A stretch of 64,000 bases of DNA. Source: Deltaproteobacteria bacterium (GTDB taxonomy: Bacteria; Myxococcota_A; UBA796; GCA-2862545). The stretch covers positions 23,823 to 87,822 of the forward strand of contig REDI01000056.1 of assembly GCA_007693595.1 (NCBI GenBank), written 5' to 3'. How positions within the stretch are numbered: the first letter of the stretch is position 1; each line of letters begins with the position of its first letter. Shown piece by piece: positions 44,675 to 53,010 of the stretch. Position numbers and translations under genes: made by a program. The notes below the pieces were generated by a model. It was given only the letters and a program-made list of their open reading frames with translations, did no database searches and was not told where the DNA came from.

Positions 44675-46957
44675 TCAGCCAGCGAGGAGCCGGTCGAGCA
44701 CTCGGTTGACCATCGCCGGATCGGCCTTGCCCCGACTGGCTCGCATCACCTGCCCTACGAAGAAGCCGCGCAGGTTCGTGCGCCCTTGGCGGTACGCCTG
44801 CACCTTGTCGGGGTTGGCCTGCACGACCTCGGCGGCCCAAGCCTCGATGCGCGCCGGGTCGCGGATCGGGCGCAGCCCTTGCCGATCGACGATCTGGATC
44901 GGGCTCCCCTCGCCCTCGATCACCCGCGCGAAGACCTTGCGAGCGACCGCCGTGGTGATCTCGCCCTGGGTGACGAGCGCGATCAGCTCGGCCAGGGCCG
45001 CGCCGGTGAGCGAGAGCGTCTCGAGGGGGCGTTCCTTGGTCACCGCGCGCAGATCGTTGACGATCCAGTTCACCACCGCCACCTGATCGGCCCCCTGGGC
45101 GACCGCCTGCGCGTAGAGCTCGAACAGCCCGTCGTCGGTCCCGATCACCGCCGCGTCCTCCTCGCTCAGCCCGTCCGCTTCGAGGCGATCGAGGCGATCT
45201 GCGATCTCGGGGCGGACCTCGATGAGCTCCTGCAGGGCCTCGGAGGCGGACTTGCGCACCCGCTTGCGCCCCGGATCCTTCTTGGCCGGCGGGGGTGCTG
45301 GCTCCGCAGGGCTCGCCTTGGCAGCCCAGGAGTCCTTGAGCGGCACGATGCGGATGAGGGTGGGCGGCTGATCGCTCTGGGCCGCCTCGTCGACGATGAA
45401 GTAGCCCAGGCGCTCGAGCTGGACCCGGGTGCCGGCCGGGGCCTGAGCCAGCGCCGGCTCGATCACCGCGCGGCGCTCGACGAGGCTGTCGGGGTTGAGA
45501 ACCGCCAGGGCGCCGTCGGGATGATCGTCGGGACGCTCCAGGGTGAAGAGTCGGTCGACCAGCAGCACCCGCGCCTCGACGCCCGCCGTGGCGCTCGACC
45601 AATGGATCGTGCCCGCAACCTTGGGGCCTGGCGCGCCCTCGGGGTCCAGCCGCCCGCGCAGCCCGGTGATCTGCCCCGCCTGGTCGGTGAGGACCTCCTC
45701 GCACGTGAACAGTCCGGCGCCGCGCAGTCGGACCCGCCCCCCCGGCGTGAGCCGCTTGAAGCCCTTGGGAGGATCGACCGCGAAGTCTTCCCGCTCGATC
45801 ACCAGGTGCCGGGTGAGGGGTACGGCGCGGGAACCCTGGCGTGGGATGTCGTGGGGCCACTCATCGAGCTCGATCCGTCGACCTTCGCCCTCGGGGATGT
45901 TGGTCAGCGTGACCGGGAGCGGATCGAGCACCCCCATGCGGCGGGGGGCGCGGGTGTTGAGGTAGTCGCGCACCGTGTGGTCGAGCAAGGCGACGTCGAC
46001 GAGGCTGTCAGCGCGCGAGACGCCGACCTGCTCGACGAAGGCCACCACCGCCTCGGGGGGCACCCCGCGCCGGCGCAGCCCCGCCAAGGTGGGCATGCGG
46101 GGGTCATCCCAGCCCCAGACGTGCCCCTCGCGCACCAGCGTGATGAGCTTGCGCTTGGAGAGCACGACGTAGCTCAAGTTCAGGCGGGCCATCTCGTACT
46201 GATGAGGCACGGGCGGCTCGAAGATCGCCTCGACGAACCAGTCGTAGAGCGCCCGGTTGTTCTCGAACTCAAGGGTGCAGAAGGAGTGCGTGATGCCCTC
46301 GATGGCATCGGACAGCCCATGGGCAAAGTCATACATAGGGTAAATATGCCAGGAATCGCCCGTTCGGTGGTGATGGGCGTGCCGGATCCGGTACATGAGC
46401 GGGTCGCGCATCTTCATGTTGGGATGGGCCATGTCGATCTTGGCGCGCACGGTGTAGGCGCCCTCAGCGTGCTTGCCTTCACGCATCTCGCGCAGCAGAC
46501 GCAGGCTGTCTTGGACGGGACGATCGCGGTCGGGGGAGGGCGTACCGGGCTCGGTCACCGTGCCGCGGGTCTCGCGGATCTGATCGAGCGAGAGCGAGCA
46601 GACATAGGCGCGGCCCTCGCGGATCAAGCGCTCAGCGAAAGCGAAGAGCTTCGGGAAATAATCCGAGGCATAGTAGAGGTGTTCCCCCCACTCATAGCCG
46701 AGCCAGCGAACGTCGCGCTGGATGGACTCGACGTAGAGGGTGTCTTCGCCCACCGGGTTCGTGTCGTCGAAGCGCAAGTGGCAGCGCCCCCCAAACCGCT
46801 GGGCCAGCCCGAAGTCAACCACGATGGCCTTGGCATGGCCGATGTGGAGAAAGCCGTTGGGCTCGGGGGGAAAGCGGGTGACGACGCGCCCGCCATAGGT
46901 GCCCTGCTCGAGGTCGGCCTGGATCTGCTCGGCCAAGAAGTTGCTGGACTCGCTCAC
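44675..46957 (-). CDS. glnS: Glutaminyl-tRNA synthetase with C-terminal YqeY-like domain
   Basis: The N-terminal class I synthetase has H-I-G-H at 38-41 and the K-M-S-K-S equivalent V-L-S-K-R-K at 265-270, as in GlnRS, plus R-F-D-D-T-N-P, Y-P-M-Y-D-F-A-H and the two anticodon-binding beta-barrels. After an Ala/Pro/Lys linker near 540-560, the last 185 residues form a YqeY/GatB-tail-like helical domain. The same fusion is known in Deinococcus GlnRS, where it helps tRNA binding. GTG start with GGAGG upstream. Direct glutaminylation of tRNA-Gln is therefore expected. Single gene, no operon partners. Confidence 0.94.
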   Translation of the reverse strand: MSESSNFLAEQIQADLEQGTYGGRVVTRFPPEPNGFLHIGHAKAIVVDFGLAQRFGGRCHLRFDDTNPVGEDTLYVESIQRDVRWLGYEWGEHLYYASDYFPKLFAFAERLIREGRAYVCSLSLDQIRETRGTVTEPGTPSPDRDRPVQDSLRLLREMREGKHAEGAYTVRAKIDMAHPNMKMRDPLMYRIRHAHHHRTGDSWHIYPMYDFAHGLSDAIEGITHSFCTLEFENNRALYDWFVEAIFEPPVPHQYEMARLNLSYVVLSKRKLITLVREGHVWGWDDPRMPTLAGLRRRGVPPEAVVAFVEQVGVSRADSLVDVALLDHTVRDYLNTRAPRRMGVLDPLPVTLTNIPEGEGRRIELDEWPHDIPRQGSRAVPLTRHLVIEREDFAVDPPKGFKRLTPGGRVRLRGAGLFTCEEVLTDQAGQITGLRGRLDPEGAPGPKVAGTIHWSSATAGVEARVLLVDRLFTLERPDDHPDGALAVLNPDSLVERRAVIEPALAQAPAGTRVQLERLGYFIVDEAAQSDQPPTLIRIVPLKDSWAAKASPAEPAPPPAKKDPGRKRVRKSASEALQELIEVRPEIADRLDRLEADGLSEEDAAVIGTDDGLFELYAQAVAQGADQVAVVNWIVNDLRAVTKERPLETLSLTGAALAELIALVTQGEITTAVARKVFARVIEGEGSPIQIVDRQGLRPIRDPARIEAWAAEVVQANPDKVQAYRQGRTNLRGFFVGQVMRASRGKADPAMVNRVLDRLLAG

Positions 46958-47017
46958 GGATCGCCTCCTCGGGGCTCGCCCCCGCGCCTTGTCGGCTACC
47001 CCCCCCTCGCGCGGAGG

Positions 47018-47671
47018 TCAACGCGGCGTCGCGCCGTTGACGATGGCCAGGGCGTCGAGATCGAAGCCTCCAGCGCCTCCCTCGTAGGACCAGTCCGGGC
47101 CGATCCCCCCATCGGTGATGCGCACGTAGCGGATCTGCTCCAGGCCCAGATCGGCCAGATCGAAGGCGTCTCCGCCCGCACGCTCGGGATCGGTGGGATC
47201 GATGTCGTTGTCGTCGACGTTGGCGAGCACCGGCTCGATGCCGGCGCAGCCCGGATACAGGGCCTCGTGGTCCGCGAGATCGCAGGGGAACGCGAACCAC
47301 GTCTCGCCGTCGTCGCTCACCTCGACGAGGCCGGGCTCGACCCACCCTGGGAAGGGGTTCTCAAAGACGATGAAGTCTGGGCCGGGGCCATCGCGAACGA
47401 TCCAGTCGTCGAAGGCAAGCTCGATCACGCCGTACTTGCCGAGCGACACGACGTCGAGCCCGCCTGCGGTAGCGCCGGCGCCTCGGGGGCCGCCGAGCAC
47501 CACATCGGGCATACGATCCTGACCGAAGCCCGCGCCCTCGCCCGGCTCGAAGCGCACGACCCGATCTGCGAAGGGATCGGCGCCTTCCGGCAGGCCGGCC
47601 CACTCGGTGTCGGCGAGGGTCTCGGGGGCGCAGCCCCATAGGAAGGGAGAGAGCAGAAGAGCGTGACGCAT
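47018..47671 (-). CDS. B12-riboswitch-controlled secreted lipoprotein
   Basis: The ATG at 47671 follows GAGG and gives a signal with lipobox-like L-W-G-C. The mature 200 residues are acidic and beta-rich with D-R-V-V-R-F-E-P-G-E-G-A-G-F-G, D-F-I-V-F-E-N-P-F, V-E-V-S-D-D-G-E-T-W and N-D-I-D-P-T-D-P-E-R, which resemble surface-protein families found beside TonB-dependent transporters. The preceding cobalamin riboswitch (47767-47953) points the same way and should lower expression when B12 is abundant. A role in cobalamin capture is a strong inference but not shown. No BtuB-type transporter is in this window. Confidence 0.82.
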   Translation of the reverse strand: MRHALLLSPFLWGCAPETLADTEWAGLPEGADPFADRVVRFEPGEGAGFGQDRMPDVVLGGPRGAGATAGGLDVVSLGKYGVIELAFDDWIVRDGPGPDFIVFENPFPGWVEPGLVEVSDDGETWFAFPCDLADHEALYPGCAGIEPVLANVDDNDIDPTDPERAGGDAFDLADLGLEQIRYVRITDGGIGPDWSYEGGAGGFDLDALAIVNGATPR

Positions 47672-47766
47672 GAGGGACCTCGGAGGAGGTCCTCGGGAAC
47701 GCGCAGAGCGACGCCCTGACGGACGCCACCCCACCCATCCTTGATCCGAGGATGTGTTGGTGGAGG

Positions 47767-47953
47767 CGACCCGGCCGGTCTCCCGACTGACGGTCATGGC
47801 CCCGCGCCGCCTTCCCAGGGGCGGGCCCCCAGTGGCTTGTGACGCGACGCGACCGATCACGGTGGCGGCACCGCGCCGGAATGGCCCCCCGCCTTCGGGG
47901 GGCTTCACCGGCTTCCCGTTTCACCCACGAGCGATCTCGTGGACACCGGGTCG
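47767..47953 (-). promoter_or_regulatory. Cobalamin (B12) riboswitch
   Basis: Reading the minus strand, the sequence has the class signature: P1 arm CGACCCGG (47953-47946) pairing with CCGGGTCG (47774-47767), then GGTGAAACGGGAAGCCGGTG, a stable P-stem with GAAG loop, G-C-C-G-C-C-A-C-C-G-T-G, the B12-box core AAGCCACTGG, GGGAAGGCGG and GTCAG-x-CGGGAGACCGGCC. These elements are in the correct order and spacing. The switch lies about 100 bases upstream of the lipoprotein at 47018-47671 and would control it at the transcription or translation level. No other gene lies downstream on that strand. Confidence 0.93.
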
Positions 47954-48084
47954 AAGAAAGGACTGACGATGTCTGTCGGACGTAGCCCGGGTCGCGTCGA
48001 GGAGCCAGCGACACGACAGAAGAGGAGCCGGGCCAGGGCGGACGGCGGCTCGGAGGTCCGATAGACGGGCCCGATGGAGGCGTC

Positions 48085-48870
48085 ATGCGCGGCACACTGC
48101 TGCTGCTCCTGCTGAGCTGCACCCCCAGAGAACCCGCCACCTGCGAAGGTGAGCGCCTCTTCGGCACCCCCAACGCCGCGACGGGACTGGGTGAGGACCA
48201 GTGCCGACCGACCTGCTCCTGCGACAGCGACCCTTGGTCGCCCCCAGACTACCCCGCGTCCGAGATCGCTGCGTGGCGCGACTGGAGCCTCGACGAGCCC
48301 TTCACTCCGCCCAGCTCCGATCCCTACGCCGATCCCGATCCCTTCCCCCCCGAGGGCCCCGACACGGTCTGCGCCGTCGTCCCCACCGGCGAGCGCAGCT
48401 ACCGCCTGCAGACCTACGACTCCACCCAGCAGGCGCGGCGCGACGGCGGGCGCCCCACCCACTTCGGCACCTGCGGACTCTGCAGCACCCTGGTGGATCT
48501 GGCCGTCTACGCCGACACCCCCGACCTCACCGAGCCGGTGCGCACCTGCGGCCTCGACCACCTCACGGGCCCGGCCCAGGCGCACGTCGCCTGCCTCACC
48601 GATCTGGGCTTCACCGAGCCCTGTGCGTGGATCTGGTACTACAACACGCTGCACACCCGGCGCCACTGCGCAGCGCCCTGCTTCGCGAGCCTCGATCACC
48701 CCTACCACCTCCCCGACGGCGAGCTCAACGAGTGCCTCCGCTGCGACGAGGTCGAGAGCGGGCCGGTCTTCAAGGCCATCGCCGGCCGCACCCGCCGCAA
48801 CACCGGGCTGCCCTCGTCGATGTGTCGACCCTGCGACGAGGTACGACCTTTGATCCACGACTACCGCTGA
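48085..48870 (+). CDS. Cys-rich lipoprotein
   Basis: Signal with lipobox L-L-S-C, then a mature 250-residue region with some 18 cysteines, often paired (C-S-C-D, C-G-L-C, C-R-P-C, C-L-R-C). The late segment G-P-V-F-K-A-I-A-G-R-T-R-R-N-T-G-L-P-S-S-M-C-R-P-C-D-E looks conserved in kind and suggests a specific fold. No metal-binding family is recognised. The ATG is divergent from the riboswitch; the promoter region is shared with it. Confidence 0.75.
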   Translation: MRGTLLLLLLSCTPREPATCEGERLFGTPNAATGLGEDQCRPTCSCDSDPWSPPDYPASEIAAWRDWSLDEPFTPPSSDPYADPDPFPPEGPDTVCAVVPTGERSYRLQTYDSTQQARRDGGRPTHFGTCGLCSTLVDLAVYADTPDLTEPVRTCGLDHLTGPAQAHVACLTDLGFTEPCAWIWYYNTLHTRRHCAAPCFASLDHPYHLPDGELNECLRCDEVESGPVFKAIAGRTRRNTGLPSSMCRPCDEVRPLIHDYR

Positions 48871-48916
48871 GCCAGTCCAAAGCGGGTTCGCGCCGCAGAC
48901 TCGAGCCTTCCTTTAC

Positions 48917-48944
48917 TTGTATACTTGCGCAAGTGTGCTATCCT
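48917..48944 (+). promoter_or_regulatory. Promoter and operator of the metal-response operon
   Basis: TTGTAT (48917-48922) and TATCCT (48939-48944) have 16 bases between them. A perfect 12-base palindrome ACTTGCGCAAGT (48923-48934) fills the spacer, where an ArsR-type repressor would block polymerase. The ATG of the regulator follows only 6 bases after the -10, so the transcript may be leaderless. Confidence 0.6.
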
Positions 48945-48950
48945 TAGGGT

Positions 48951-49301
48951 ATGCCCTCGTCCTGTTCGGAACATGAGCACCTCCACGTGCCCCGCCTCTC
49001 GCCCGATCCTCGGGTCTTGAGTGTGGCCGCCGCCTACTTTCGGGCCATGGGGGAGCCGGGCCGCCTCTCGACCTTGCTCGAGCTCCGCGCCGGCGAAGCC
49101 TGCGTGAGCGAGCTGGCCGAGGCTCTCGGCGTCGGACTGCCCGCGCTGTCTCAGCGCCTCCGGGTGCTGCGTCAGGCTGGCTTGGTGCGCTCCCGACGCG
49201 AAGGCCGACACATCTTCTACACCTTGCACGACGATCACGTCGCGCAGCTCATCGACAACGCGCTGGCCCACGCCAGCGAAGACCCGGAGCCCTCCCCATG
49301 A
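48951..49301 (+). CDS. ArsR/SmtB-type metal-sensing repressor
   Basis: A 116-residue winged-helix protein. It has the SmtB-type helix-turn-helix (A-C-V-S-E-L-A-E-A-L-G-V-G-L-P-A-L-S-Q-R-L-R-V-L-R), the wing G-R-H-I-F-Y-T-L, and a C-terminal helix D-D-H-V-A-Q-L-I-D-N-A-L-A-H fitting the alpha-5 zinc site of SmtB/CzrA. The N-terminus (C-S-E-H-E-H-L-H) adds possible metal ligands. It should repress its own operon until Zn2+ or a similar metal binds. The downstream His-rich gene overlaps by 4 bases. The palindrome at 48923-48934 is the likely operator. Confidence 0.88.
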   Translation: MPSSCSEHEHLHVPRLSPDPRVLSVAAAYFRAMGEPGRLSTLLELRAGEACVSELAEALGVGLPALSQRLRVLRQAGLVRSRREGRHIFYTLHDDHVAQLIDNALAHASEDPEPSP

Positions 49302-49639
49302 GCCACACCCACGACGACCATCCACACGCCCACGGCCCCGACTGTGGCCACATCGCCATCGAGCACAACGGCCACGTCGACTACCTCCACGATGGGCACC
49401 TCCACCACCCCAAGGGCGACGTCGTCGAGGAGCACACGCTCCCGGTCGACGGGAACAACCCGGCCACCTGTACCCCTGCCCACGACTGCGCTGGGCACGA
49501 CAGCGGCCACGAGCACGGCCCTGGCTGCGGTCACCCCGCCGTGCCCCACGGCGACCATGTCGACTACCTCGTCGACGGGCACCTGCACCATCCCCACGGC
49601 GACCACTGCGACAACCACGGCCCGGTCGCGCTGGCTTGA
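49298..49639 (+). CDS. His-rich metal-binding protein
   Basis: A 113-residue protein with 26 histidines. Two copies of a unit (G-P-x-C-G-H-x-A-x-x-H-x-x-H-V-D-Y-L-x-D-G-H-L-H-H-P-x-G-D) make up most of it, with C-x-G-H and H-x-H clusters at the ends. No signal peptide is seen, so cytoplasmic metal storage or buffering is likely. The ATG overlaps the regulator stop (ATGA), so the pair is co-expressed when metal is high. Similar H-V-D-Y-L-D-G-H-L-type short proteins accompany metal-response regulators elsewhere, to my knowledge without assigned enzymatic activity. Confidence 0.88.
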   Translation: MSHTHDDHPHAHGPDCGHIAIEHNGHVDYLHDGHLHHPKGDVVEEHTLPVDGNNPATCTPAHDCAGHDSGHEHGPGCGHPAVPHGDHVDYLVDGHLHHPHGDHCDNHGPVALA

Positions 49640-49661
49640 GCCGCGTGGCGGCCGCCGCGAC

Positions 49662-50897
49662 CTAGTCTTGGCCCTGCCCGAGCCGGATCTGAACCCAGAC
49701 CGCGTGGTGATCGCTGAAGCCCAGCAGCTCGCGCCCGGGCTCGTCGGTGGCAGGCCAGAAGACCCCGCTGTCTTCGACGGTGAGATCGGCGGAGGGCAGG
49801 GCGTAGTCGACCCGTAGATTGCCCGGTCCGCGCGGGTTCCAGTCCGACGTGTCGTGCGCGGGATCGCCGACATGCTCCTCGTTGACTCCGCCCTGTTCCT
49901 GCGAGGCCTCTACGGCGCCGTTGCTGCGGGGCGGATCGCCCTGGTAGGTGCGGGGATGGTTGACCAGGGCGACGATGCCACTCCCCTCGCCCGATCCCGT
50001 GCCGTCGTGAGGATCGGCATTCAGATCGCCCACGATCACGAAGGAGCCCTCGCCCATGCCGCCGCGGACACCCTCGTCGTCGACCATCCAGCCTTCGGCG
50101 CCTTCGCTGAGGTAGTCCGCCCAGAACCGGACCTCGGCGGTGTTGCGGTGCACGTTGCGTTGCTCGGGGCCGTCGAAGGCAGGGGGCGTAGGGTGACTGG
50201 CGAGCAGGTGCAGCGGATGCCCAGCCACATCGAGCGTGAGATCCCAGTGAGACTTGCTCGACAACCGCAGGATGTCCTTGACCTCGTCGGGGTAGAACCC
50301 CCCCGCTTCGCCGGTCTCGGGGTCGTTCGGGAAGCCGGGATCGGGCATATCTTTCCAGAGTAAGTGCTGAAAGGTGCGGCTCTGCACGATGGGGTAGCGC
50401 GAGAGCACGAGCATCCCGTACTGGCCCTCGAAGGTACCAAAGCCATGACAGTCCTCGGCATAGGCGGGCGACCCGGGGGTGGTGACGATCCGACCATCCT
50501 GGTTGAGGTCGAGGCCAGTATGCACGCCGGTATTAGAGGGCGCAAGGAAGATGTAGGGATAGTCTAGCGGCTCCCGGCCCCCCTGGGAGACCGCGAGGAA
50601 GTCTTCGCGCAGCCGGCGGGCGACCTCGCCAGACATGTCGGTGTCGACCTCGTTGAGCAGGATGATGTCGGGCCGGATCTCTTGGAGGATCTCGGCGAAG
50701 TTGACGGCGCGATCCCACTCGGTGTCACGCAGCCGCTCCGCGAGCTGGCCCGCGCGCACTTGGTATAGCGTGGTGTTGTAGCTGGCGACGCGCACCGAGA
50801 CCGGGGGAGGGGCAGGCTCAGGCTCCGAGGTCGTGGTGTCGGCGACCTGGGGGGTGGTGCAGGCGGAGAGGAGCAAGGCGATGAGCTTACGGATCAT
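49662..50897 (-). CDS. Endonuclease/exonuclease/phosphatase-family lipoprotein
   Basis: Signal and lipobox L-L-S-A-C, a Pro/Thr-rich linker, then a DNase I-like fold: V-A-S-Y-N-T, D-I-I-L-L-N-E-V-D, S-R-Y-P-I, G-H-P-L-H-L-L-A-S-H-P, V-I-V-G-D-L-N-A-D-P and S-D-H-H-A-V-W at the end, all with the expected metal and catalytic Asp/His residues. An extracellular nuclease or phosphodiesterase is likely. It starts as ATGA overlapping the SufE stop. The pairing with SufE is probably incidental. Confidence 0.87.
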   Translation of the reverse strand: MIRKLIALLLSACTTPQVADTTTSEPEPAPPPVSVRVASYNTTLYQVRAGQLAERLRDTEWDRAVNFAEILQEIRPDIILLNEVDTDMSGEVARRLREDFLAVSQGGREPLDYPYIFLAPSNTGVHTGLDLNQDGRIVTTPGSPAYAEDCHGFGTFEGQYGMLVLSRYPIVQSRTFQHLLWKDMPDPGFPNDPETGEAGGFYPDEVKDILRLSSKSHWDLTLDVAGHPLHLLASHPTPPAFDGPEQRNVHRNTAEVRFWADYLSEGAEGWMVDDEGVRGGMGEGSFVIVGDLNADPHDGTGSGEGSGIVALVNHPRTYQGDPPRSNGAVEASQEQGGVNEEHVGDPAHDTSDWNPRGPGNLRVDYALPSADLTVEDSGVFWPATDEPGRELLGFSDHHAVWVQIRLGQGQD

Positions 50898-51295
50898 GAA
50901 GACACCTCGGCCAGCGCCCTCATGCGGGCGACCATGCTGAAGAAACCGTTTCGGCGGCTAGGGGTCAGGTGGGCGCTGAGCCCGAGCTGCTCGAAGAGCT
51001 GCTCAATGGGGACCTGACGGATCTGCTCCGGCGTGCGCCCCGAATAGAGCCCGACCAGGATCGCGACCAGCCCCTTGACGATGAAGGCGTCGCTGTCAGC
51101 CTTGAAGTAGAGGCGACCGTCGCGGCGCTCGTGGGTGAGCCAGACCCGGCTCACGCAGCCGCGCACCCGGTTGGCCTCGATCTGATCGGCAGGGTCGAAC
51201 GGCGGCAGCTTGCGCCCCAGCTCGATCAGGTAGGCGTAGCGGTCCTCCCAATCGTCGAGGAGCTCGAAGGTTTCGATCAGCTCTTGGGCGTCCAC
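50894..51295 (-). CDS. sufE: SufE-type sulfur acceptor
   Basis: The protein has the SufE/CsdE fold with L-D-D-W-E-D-R-Y-A-Y-L-I-E-L-G-R-K-L-P, N-R-V-x-G-C-V-S-x-V-W (catalytic Cys47), F-x-A-D-S-D-A-x-I-V-K-G-L-V-A-I-L and L-x-L-S-A-H-L-T-P-S-R-x-N-G. The GTG at 51295 has AGGAGG four bases upstream and begins at the fold; an upstream TTG adds five residues. It should accept persulfide from a SufS-type desulfurase for Fe-S cluster assembly. No other suf gene is adjacent. Confidence 0.92.
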   Translation of the reverse strand: MDAQELIETFELLDDWEDRYAYLIELGRKLPPFDPADQIEANRVRGCVSRVWLTHERRDGRLYFKADSDAFIVKGLVAILVGLYSGRTPEQIRQVPIEQLFEQLGLSAHLTPSRRNGFFSMVARMRALAEVSS

Positions 51296-51376
51296 GCGGC
51301 CTCCTGCCAAGGGACCCCTCTAACGAGGCCCCAGGGACCGCGCAGCGGCGCGCCAACCCCAGGACCGCTCCCAAGC

Positions 51377-52210
51377 TCAGCGCCCCTTGAAGGACGGGGG
51401 CCTGCGCTCGACATACGCCGTGAGCCCCTCGGCGGCGTCGTCGGTCGCGAAGAGGCGAGCCTGGAGCTCCCGCTCCAGCGCGAGCCCTTGCTCCAAGGGA
51501 AGCTCGAGCCCCGTCTGCACGGCCCGCTTGATGAGGCCCACGGCCATCGAGGCTCGCTTCGGGGGACAGAAGGTCGAGGCATAGGCGAGCACCTGGTCGA
51601 GAAAGTCCGCCTCGCTCTCGGCCTGGAGCTGGGCGTTGACGAGCCCCAGCTCGGCGGCCTGCTCAAAGGTGAGCAGATCGCCTGTCGTCATGAGCTCGAT
51701 GGCCTTGGCGCGGCCCACCGCGCGGGCGAAGCGCTGCGTGCCCCCCGTACCAGGGAGCACGCCGAGCGCGACCTCGGGCAGACCGAGCTTGCCGCTGCCC
51801 GAACGCGCGACGCGCAGGTCACAGGCCAAGGCGACCTCGAGCCCCCCGCCGACACAGTGCCCCCCGAGAGCCGCGATGGTGAGCTTGGAGGTATGCTCCA
51901 GCCGAAGCAGGGTCTCGTTGGCGTGCAGGCAGAACTGGTACTTGAAGGTGGGAGCCATGGCCTGAAGCGCCTTGATGTCGGCGCCTGCACAGAAGAAGCG
52001 CTCCCCCTGGCCCGCGACGACGAGGACATGCACGGCGTCGTCGAACCGGGCCCGCAAGATCGCCTGGTCGAGATCCAGCATCATCTCGTGGCTGTAGCCA
52101 TTGACCGGGGGATTCGTCAGGGTGATCAAAGCAATCCCCCCGCCAGCCTGCCAGGTAACCAGGCCGCCAGGTAGGGTCTCGGGGGCGCTGAGGGCGTCGC
52201 GTGTCGTCAT
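51377..52210 (-). CDS. Enoyl-CoA hydratase/isomerase-family protein
   Basis: Crotonase fold of 277 residues with R-F-F-C-A-G-A-D-I-K-A-L, G-H-C-V-G-G-G-L-E-V-A-L-A-C-D-L-R and L-P-E-V-A-L-G-V-L-P-G-T-G-G-T-Q-R. The Glu of L-P-E-V and the acidic pair fit a true hydratase-like active site. C-terminal helix ends R-R-P-P-S-F-K-G-R. It should act on enoyl-CoA in beta-oxidation or a related pathway. ATG with GGAGGACCCC upstream. Substrate not determined. Confidence 0.9.
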   Translation of the reverse strand: MTTRDALSAPETLPGGLVTWQAGGGIALITLTNPPVNGYSHEMMLDLDQAILRARFDDAVHVLVVAGQGERFFCAGADIKALQAMAPTFKYQFCLHANETLLRLEHTSKLTIAALGGHCVGGGLEVALACDLRVARSGSGKLGLPEVALGVLPGTGGTQRFARAVGRAKAIELMTTGDLLTFEQAAELGLVNAQLQAESEADFLDQVLAYASTFCPPKRASMAVGLIKRAVQTGLELPLEQGLALERELQARLFATDDAAEGLTAYVERRPPSFKGR

Positions 52211-52304
52211 GGGGTCCTCCGTTCGCGCTCAGGCCGTATCTCGATCTGCGGCCCCGTCACCCCAGCCGGTTCGACCCGGCCACCGCTTCGTGTGACGAGA
52301 CCGT

Positions 52305-52970
52305 ATGACCCCGCCCTTCGTGCCCAACCCCGACGCCTACCGCTGCCTGCAGTGCACCCTGCTCATGGCCCTCCGCGCGCTGGGGGCCCGCCACGTCGAT
52401 GGGCGCATCCCCGACCTGGACCTGCTCGACACCCTCACCCACCGCCGCCCCGGTGAAGGCACCTGGACCCACGCCGCTTACCTCGCGCTCCGCGGCTTCC
52501 CTACCGTGCAGGCCAGAGCCTACGACGCCTTCGACTACCGGGCCTTCGCCCAGAGCCCTACCGCCACCCTCTTCGACGCCTTCCCTCGCGGGATCGCCTC
52601 GGCCATGGCCTCGGGCTTCGACCTGGTGGCGGCCGCGAGCCTGGCGCGGGAGCTGCTCGACGATCCACCTCTCGACCTCATCGCTGAGCCTCCAACCCTT
52701 CGTCACGTCGACGCGCTGCTCACTGCGGGCTGGCTGCTCCTCGCCAACGTCGACGCGGGGACGCTCAGCGGGCGAGGCCTGACCAGCGGGCACAGCGTGC
52801 TGCTCTTCGCACGCGAAGGAGAGGTCTACCGCGTCCACGACCCTGGCATGAAGGGCGAGGGCCGAGCGGATCTGCGGATCTCACGCGAGCTCTTCGAGGC
52901 GGCGTGGTCCTTCATGGGCCCGGCTCGACGGGAGCTCTTGGCGCTAAAGGCCGTGTCTCTCGCCCCGTGA
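52305..52970 (+). CDS. Peptidase C39-like protein
   Basis: A 221-residue papain-like C39-type protein. The catalytic Cys is in R-C-L-Q-C-T-L-L (about residue 17), the His in T-S-G-H-S-V-L-L (about 163), and the Asp in V-H-D-P-G-M. No leader peptidase partner or ABC domain is fused. No signal peptide is obvious, so it may act in the cytoplasm, perhaps on a small peptide. Standing alone, its substrate is unknown. Confidence 0.75.
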   Translation: MTPPFVPNPDAYRCLQCTLLMALRALGARHVDGRIPDLDLLDTLTHRRPGEGTWTHAAYLALRGFPTVQARAYDAFDYRAFAQSPTATLFDAFPRGIASAMASGFDLVAAASLARELLDDPPLDLIAEPPTLRHVDALLTAGWLLLANVDAGTLSGRGLTSGHSVLLFAREGEVYRVHDPGMKGEGRADLRISRELFEAAWSFMGPARRELLALKAVSLAP

Positions 52971-53010
52971 CGCAGCGTCCTTGCGCGGTTAGTCGACCGC
53001 GGAGGTGTGC

